From NCBI GenBank assembly GCA_000469685.2, contig LS997562.1:11261514-11325513 (forward strand): 64,000 bases of DNA, in the 5' to 3' direction. A program made the position numbers and the translations under genes. The notes beneath the pieces were generated by a model. It was given only the letters and a program-made list of their open reading frames with translations. It was not told the DNA's origin and did no database searches. Shown here piece by piece: positions 60,701-64,000 of this stretch (its first letter is position 1; each line of letters opens with the position of its first letter). This DNA comes from Haemonchus contortus (Eukaryota > Nematoda > Chromadorea > Rhabditida > Trichostrongylidae).

Positions 60701-63700
60701 GCATTATTGCGGAATATATTTCAATAATACATTCACTGGGCGGAGGTGGTGTAGTGGCAAGTGGCGCACTACATCACACGCATGGTCAGGGGTTCGAATC
60801 CCGGATCGATATCCGTCTAGGCCAACCGAGCCTTCCATCCCTCCGGGGTCGGTGAATTGGTACCAGACTCGTCTGGGAGGATAAAAGCACTGACTTGTAC
60901 ATCGGCTGACCACCGCAAGTCATTGTATAGGCCACATACGCACTCATTACGCCACTACGATTCTGAATGGAAGTCGAGTGCGGGGGCGCACCCCTCAGAC
61001 GGGATTGATTAACGCCAAAAACCTTAACTTTACTTTAATACATTCACTATTAGGAGAGGGAGAGAAGCATCACAATCGCGTCTCAAACACCCTAGTATAA
61101 ATGCAACTGAGAGAAACTGATCCCCTTGTGAACTTATTGCTAAAGGGCCAAGCTTCAAATGAAGAATGATTAATGACACACAACTGGCTATACAGACTTC
61201 TCCCGCTCTTGAATATTTTGTTTACTTTGCCAACGTGTGCTATTAACTCGAACAGTAATGGATGCGACCGAAAATTGAGCAAAAAACTACTAATGAAGAC
61301 GTAAGTAAGGAAGACGCCTCAAAACTATTAGAGAGAAAAAAAATCGATTAGGTTACCTTGGACGCAAATAGAGATTGTATACTAGATACTAATCCTAATT
61401 TGTAAAGACCAGGATATCAAAGGAACATGTAAATGCGGCTGTTGACCCAAAGGGCTATAGAAACCAAAGCACTTACCTTGATTGAACCACTAAGCTTCAG
61501 ACCGAGTAGTTTCATCGAAGCGAAAGCATTTTCATCCGGCCGTTTGGTGGTACAATGCTCGTTACCACCTAAGTTAAGATGCATGAAGTTCGAGGTAGAT
61601 CTATTCAAAAAAAAACCAGTAAAATCCGAAATCGTATAAACAAAAATGTGACTTACGAGGCTTTCGCCGAGAAGCATTTCGCGACTCAAAATTTCAGAAT
61701 GAATTTAAAAAGTTTTTTCTTTGGTTTTAACGAGGTTCTTCTCGTGTCAATGAAAGACTTCATCACAACTTCAAGGAATCAAGCCTATCCAGCAAAACCG
61801 CCTCATTTGATAAGCTCTCCCTTTCAAATTTTTTGGGAATGAAAAAACATCCTGTGAAAGGGCCAAACTTTCTAGTTCCCGACAGTTTTTTTCTTCATTC
61901 ATTACCAAAAGGCCCGCATCAACGTAAACCTCAGATTCAGGCAGCTGCCTCAGAAATCATTCCAGAAACTGATGTTAAACAAGTCTCACCTGTATATAGC
62001 ACAGCCACGATCTGATCCATGGAGAACTGAAAAACAATTCTCGGCTTTGCTAACTCTACAGGCGTGCTTGGCTCCTTTGTAGCGCTGGTACTAGTGGTTG
62101 TAGTAGTCTTCTTCTTCTCCTTGCTACCCTATAAAAATGCTGCTCCTCTTGTCAAAATAAAATGTTTTCGATCAAGGGAACTTGGAACGACCTTCTCATC
62201 CGTTTTATCCTCCGTCTCTGCCTCATCGCCTGTTTCGCATACCGTGGAAACTGGCATTGGGGGTGGTGGTTCATCAACAACATTTCCTTCCGCGAGATTT
62301 CCGCTAAGGGTCTAAAAAACTTTCTGATAAACATCTATGCAAATACAACCTTCACTATGTATTTGAAGTAAGCTCGAACAAGCTAGATTTGAAAGGTGAA
62401 CAAATTCTAACCCGCATCAGAGTGCTGTAATCGTTCTCCGACATATTCACAGCAAGTGAAGGAATTTGCGCATCTACCGTAATTTCAGGAAGATCCTTAC
62501 AAATAGAGAACACCAGATTCCTGAATTAAAAAAATAGCGACAAATTAAAAGCAAAGCAAAAAACGCAGTATTGGATGAAAGCTACGAAAACAGAAGGTTC
62601 TTGCCTCTAAGGTTTTTTGAGTGTAAACAAAGGCATTATTTCTAGTGATGATTAACCTTGGCAATACAATCACTCTAACACAAATATGGCCCCATGAGTG
62701 TGTAATATACCTGATGTAAAGCCAGGAAAAGTTCAAGAGATTTTCATGTTCAATGTACAGAACAGCGCGCATTCATCATTAACTGAGTACCAGACTTTTG
62801 CAAGCCAACAAAAGACCTGCATATTGTATGTCTAACCGATATCAGCCCATTACAATTAGCCTTCTATCCCTCCGGGTAACCTGTACAAGACCCGTCTTGA
62901 AGATTCATTGCATAGGGCAAGGCGCATATGCATCCCACTACGATTCTGGAAGTTGGTCCCAAAAAAAAAGGATCGGAACCTCAAAAAACTTCAAGACTTT
63001 TACATTAAAAAGAAACCACCTTAGAGAAAGGCCATAAAATAGGGAACTCGTTGAATGAACTGAGGGAAACTTACCTATGAACAGCAATATTGAAAGACAA
63101 TGGCTGCAGTATATCACATGTACCCATAAGCTTTGACGCATCTTCGTCTACGGTACCTCTGAAACCAATAAATAGCACAAAGTATGATAGCAACAACAAA
63201 GTTGAAAACTGTGCAGATGATTATTTCAGTAAAACTGACATTCCGAATTTCACATCCAATAGCTTCACCTCCATTCGATCAATTATAATTTTAGAATTCT
63301 TTGCATCTCCGGTGATATGATTGTTAACAATGAGTCTACCTGAAAGTTTCGTTATTCGGCATACGTATGTAGAAGACGCCTTACTCTATAAAAATTGCTT
63401 GAAAATGGGAGAAAATGTGAAGAAAAGGTCGAACAAGCAATACCTAGCACAACCACAATTACATTACGGCTGACAGATAGCTGTGGGATCAATATGACTG
63501 GTGCCTCAAGTTGTACGTCAAGCTGAATGCGTGGCGGATTCTCAGCCATCATCTGTTTCACGTTCTGAGCAGCTTCCTGAGCCTTTTCGGATGCCGCCTG
63601 AAGATAAATAAAGGTATGGATACAAGGTCGAAGGCGAATGTGCTTCTGTAGCCCGAGATCCAACCGCAGGAAGGGGTCTAAGGCAATGAAATCTTTCGCC

Positions 63701-64000
63701 CCTTTAGGGTATATCATTTTTTAGCGGTCAACCAAGTCGTCGTTCGTGGAAATCAACCAACAACAAGGAACGATTTCCATACCGCTTGAGCAGCTGCAGC
63801 CGCTTTAGCTGCTTCTTCTTGGAATGGTGCACTCCAAGCCATCAGACGGGATAGCCATAGATTCAGGAACACAAAACGCAGCTCAGCCAATCGAACCTAG
63901 AATTTGGGGATGTTACCATCAGCTATACTACCATCAGCTAAGGTCCGATTTTACCAGAAATTGCCCAACCTTTACTCTCATATCAACATCATCCGGTCGC
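44270..64000 (-). CDS. vps-13: vps-13 bridge-like lipid transfer protein, C-terminal ~2,070 codons
   Basis: VPS13 proteins are very long rods with a hydrophobic groove that carry phospholipids between organelles at membrane contact sites; the relatives here are VPS13A/C-like. I joined 51 exons from 63999 to the TAA at 44270-44272. Every exon has GT-AG borders and the phase is kept throughout, giving about 2,073 residues that track the second two-thirds of human VPS13A in order. The first ~1,200 residues, including the chorein N-terminus, lie beyond the right edge. No frameshift or internal stop was needed, so the gene looks functional. Most introns are 40-200 nt; longer ones (60567-61476, 53886-55201, 51153-51963, 47117-47987, 45759-46456) hold repeats or unremarkable sequence. 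Nothing resembling the UBA or ricin-type modules of VPS13D was seen. Four sub-entries give exon coordinates and domains. No clear AATAAA was found just downstream of the stop. Confidence 0.97.
45930..46142 (-). repeat. SINE in a vps-13 intron, minus-strand copy
   Basis: gaagcgccccacgtatttgg, cacaatgacttgcggtgggg, ctcctggacaagactggcac and gcgccacttgccactatacc. In the intron 45759-46456, same orientation as vps-13. Confidence 0.75.
46457..52139 (-). CDS. vps-13: vps-13 segment 3: APT1/DUF1162 and ATG2_C-like region
   Basis: Exons: 51964-52139, 50975-51152, 50768-50914, 50617-50707, 50006-50085, 49641-49710, 49378-49553, 49090-49209, 48389-48528, 48197-48290, 47988-48110, 46967-47116, 46742-46903 and 46457-46645. 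Family landmarks in order are [101 protein letters not shown] and [15 protein letters not shown]. The GNPFGL to GKG stretch is the ATG2_C-like bundle of amphipathic helices, which in other VPS13 proteins binds lipid droplets and mitochondria. Exon 51964-52139 reads straight through a possible internal donor (GAG-GTGAGG). Keeping the longer exon restores alignment and the phase needed by the next exon. The 60-nt intron at 50915-50974 is itself open in frame. Confidence 0.93.
47505..47783 (-). repeat. SINE in a vps-13 intron, near full length
   Basis: Tail side ttggcattaatcaatcccgt, cagacgagtctggtaccaat, gatccgggattgaacctgtg and head gccactacaccacc. In the intron 47117-47987. Confidence 0.85.
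48853..48891. repeat. Poly-C/CA microsatellite in a vps-13 intron
   Basis: A run of 15 C, then interrupted C tracts and (CA)n. On the minus strand (the sense of the vps-13 transcript) this is a G-tract able to form a G-quadruplex. In the intron 48529-49089. Confidence 0.9.
52218..57740 (-). CDS. vps-13: vps-13 segment 2: VAB (adaptor-binding) domain with six repeats
   Basis: The Vps13 adaptor-binding domain is a hook of six beta-sandwich repeats that recruits organelle adaptors carrying a PxP motif. Each repeat normally carries one conserved Asn, and six are visible in order: FLVLNETG (exon 57615-57740), NVTNHLEVP (56317-56537), FHNILPFPV (55657-55823), FWMVNNTS (55202-55303), FLVSNLSK (53293-53439) and VCVMNSLK (52218-52337). 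The other exons are 57238-57330, 57009-57161, 56093-56232, 55477-55581, 53799-53885, 53494-53604 and 52406-52525. Phases agree at all junctions. The 56537 acceptor (GGTAATTCAG) was preferred over one 53 nt upstream because only it keeps frame with the preceding exon. The domain therefore looks complete and probably competent for adaptor binding, which is an inference from the retained Asn residues. Confidence 0.93.
54269..54734 (+). mobile_element. MITE-like element, copy 5, in a vps-13 intron
   Basis: Best-preserved termini: aaggcacagttcacgataac at 54270 and its reverse complement gttatcgtgaactgtgcctt at 54713-54732. It shares cttactgtagccatctgtgc and tctcgtccaacctctgat with other copies. 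It sits in the 1.3-kb vps-13 intron 53886-55201. The target-site duplication is not clear, so the superfamily is not assigned. Confidence 0.85.
57800..63999 (-). CDS. vps-13: vps-13 segment 1: distal lipid-transfer rod
   Basis: Exons: 63970-63999 (entering from the edge), 63783-63896, 63444-63597, 63240-63339, 63075-63158, 62412-62520, 62192-62311, 61990-62128, 61657-61684 (28 nt, least certain), 61477-61600, 60401-60566, 60069-60289, 59908-60000, 59723-59818, 59361-59522, 59167-59249, 58373-58523, 58131-58252, 57999-58071 and 57800-57928. The encoded chain alternates hydrophobic and polar residues, as expected for the beta-sheet groove. It starts with the Ala-rich helix before [15 protein letters not shown]. 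Recognisable family blocks include [29 protein letters not shown] and NPWNLTMK. A Lys/Thr-rich linker ([13 protein letters not shown]) in the 61990-62128 exon is a low-complexity insertion at a position where human VPS13A also has a variable loop. Introns here hold SINE copies near 58860, 60738 and 62860. Confidence 0.93.
58855..59015 (+). repeat. SINE fragment in a vps-13 intron
   Basis: tgggaggataaagggactga, accgcaactattaatggaaa and ttcattaaccgaaaaaca; the head is missing. In the intron 58524-59166. Confidence 0.65.
60738..61035 (+). repeat. Reference-quality tRNA-derived SINE with 13-bp target-site duplication
   Basis: The best copy in the window, 298 nt. Pol III A box tggtgtagtgg is at 60747-60757 and B box ggttcgaatcc at 60791-60801, with tRNA-like spacing. 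After about 75 nt of tRNA-like head comes a ~190-nt unique body and a short A/T-rich tail. The flanks repeat taatacattcact at 60725-60737 and 61036-61048 perfectly, showing target-primed insertion and recent origin. It lies in the vps-13 intron 60567-61476, opposite to the gene. The RTE elements here are natural candidates for the enzyme source, but no shared 3' end could be checked. Confidence 0.95.
62860..62950 (+). repeat. Small SINE fragment in a vps-13 intron
   Basis: ccttctatccctccgggtaa, tacaagacccgtcttgaaga and cactacgattctggaagt. Strongly eroded. In the intron 62521-63074. Confidence 0.55.

Noticed and set aside
60747..60801. tRNA gene call from A and B boxes
   Set aside because: The head does not close an acceptor stem and continues into the SINE body. 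All such hits in the window belong to the SINE family.
61310..61400. Possible small vps-13 exon before a GTAACC donor
   Set aside because: The phase-0 frames hit stops or give no alignment, and the flanking exons 61477-61600 and 60401-60566 join directly in phase with good alignment.

Overview
This window looks like nuclear DNA of a nematode, most likely a strongylid (clade V, hookworm-like) parasite. Splice acceptors are mostly TTTCAG/TTTTAG and introns are numerous. The rab-27 exons closely match what I recall of C. elegans AEX-6. A decayed RTE retrotransposon resembles the type common in strongylids. Species cannot be fixed from sequence alone. All recognised protein genes lie on the minus strand.

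From right to left: (1) 64000-44270 holds about the last 2,070 codons of a vps-13 gene. I could join 51 exons with no frame break. They cover the end of the lipid-transfer rod, a six-repeat VAB domain, the APT1/ATG2_C region and a C-terminal PH-like domain; the 5' part runs off the right edge. (2) About 39482/34887-27683 holds a nuclear receptor whose knirps-type DNA-binding domain is split over five exons. A poly-Gln tail follows and ends after about 83 codons with no ligand-binding domain. (3) 26933-12891 holds pieces of an unrecognised secreted or membrane protein gene: a signal-peptide exon with a Cys-rich module, several Cys-rich candidate exons and a final exon with one transmembrane helix and a basic tail. 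That last exon carries an apparent one-base frameshift. (4) 3229-2607 holds the first three coding exons of rab-27; the rest lies beyond the left edge.

The intergenic and intronic DNA is mostly repeats. More than 25 copies or fragments of a ~297-bp tRNA-derived SINE occur in both orientations, two with clear target-site duplications. At least five copies of a ~0.4-0.5 kb element with terminal inverted repeats (MITE-like) are present. One MITE abuts the stop codon of the nuclear receptor gene and fills most of the gap to the next gene. There is also a decayed RTE fragment, two small fold-back elements, a 46-bp-arm GC-rich palindrome, a ~118-bp local duplication and two 15-base G/C runs.

I do not see a new multi-gene system. 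The most unusual items are the ligand-domain-less knirps-type receptor with its MITE-bounded 3' end, the MITE family itself, the long palindrome, and two short introns that are stop-free multiples of three.
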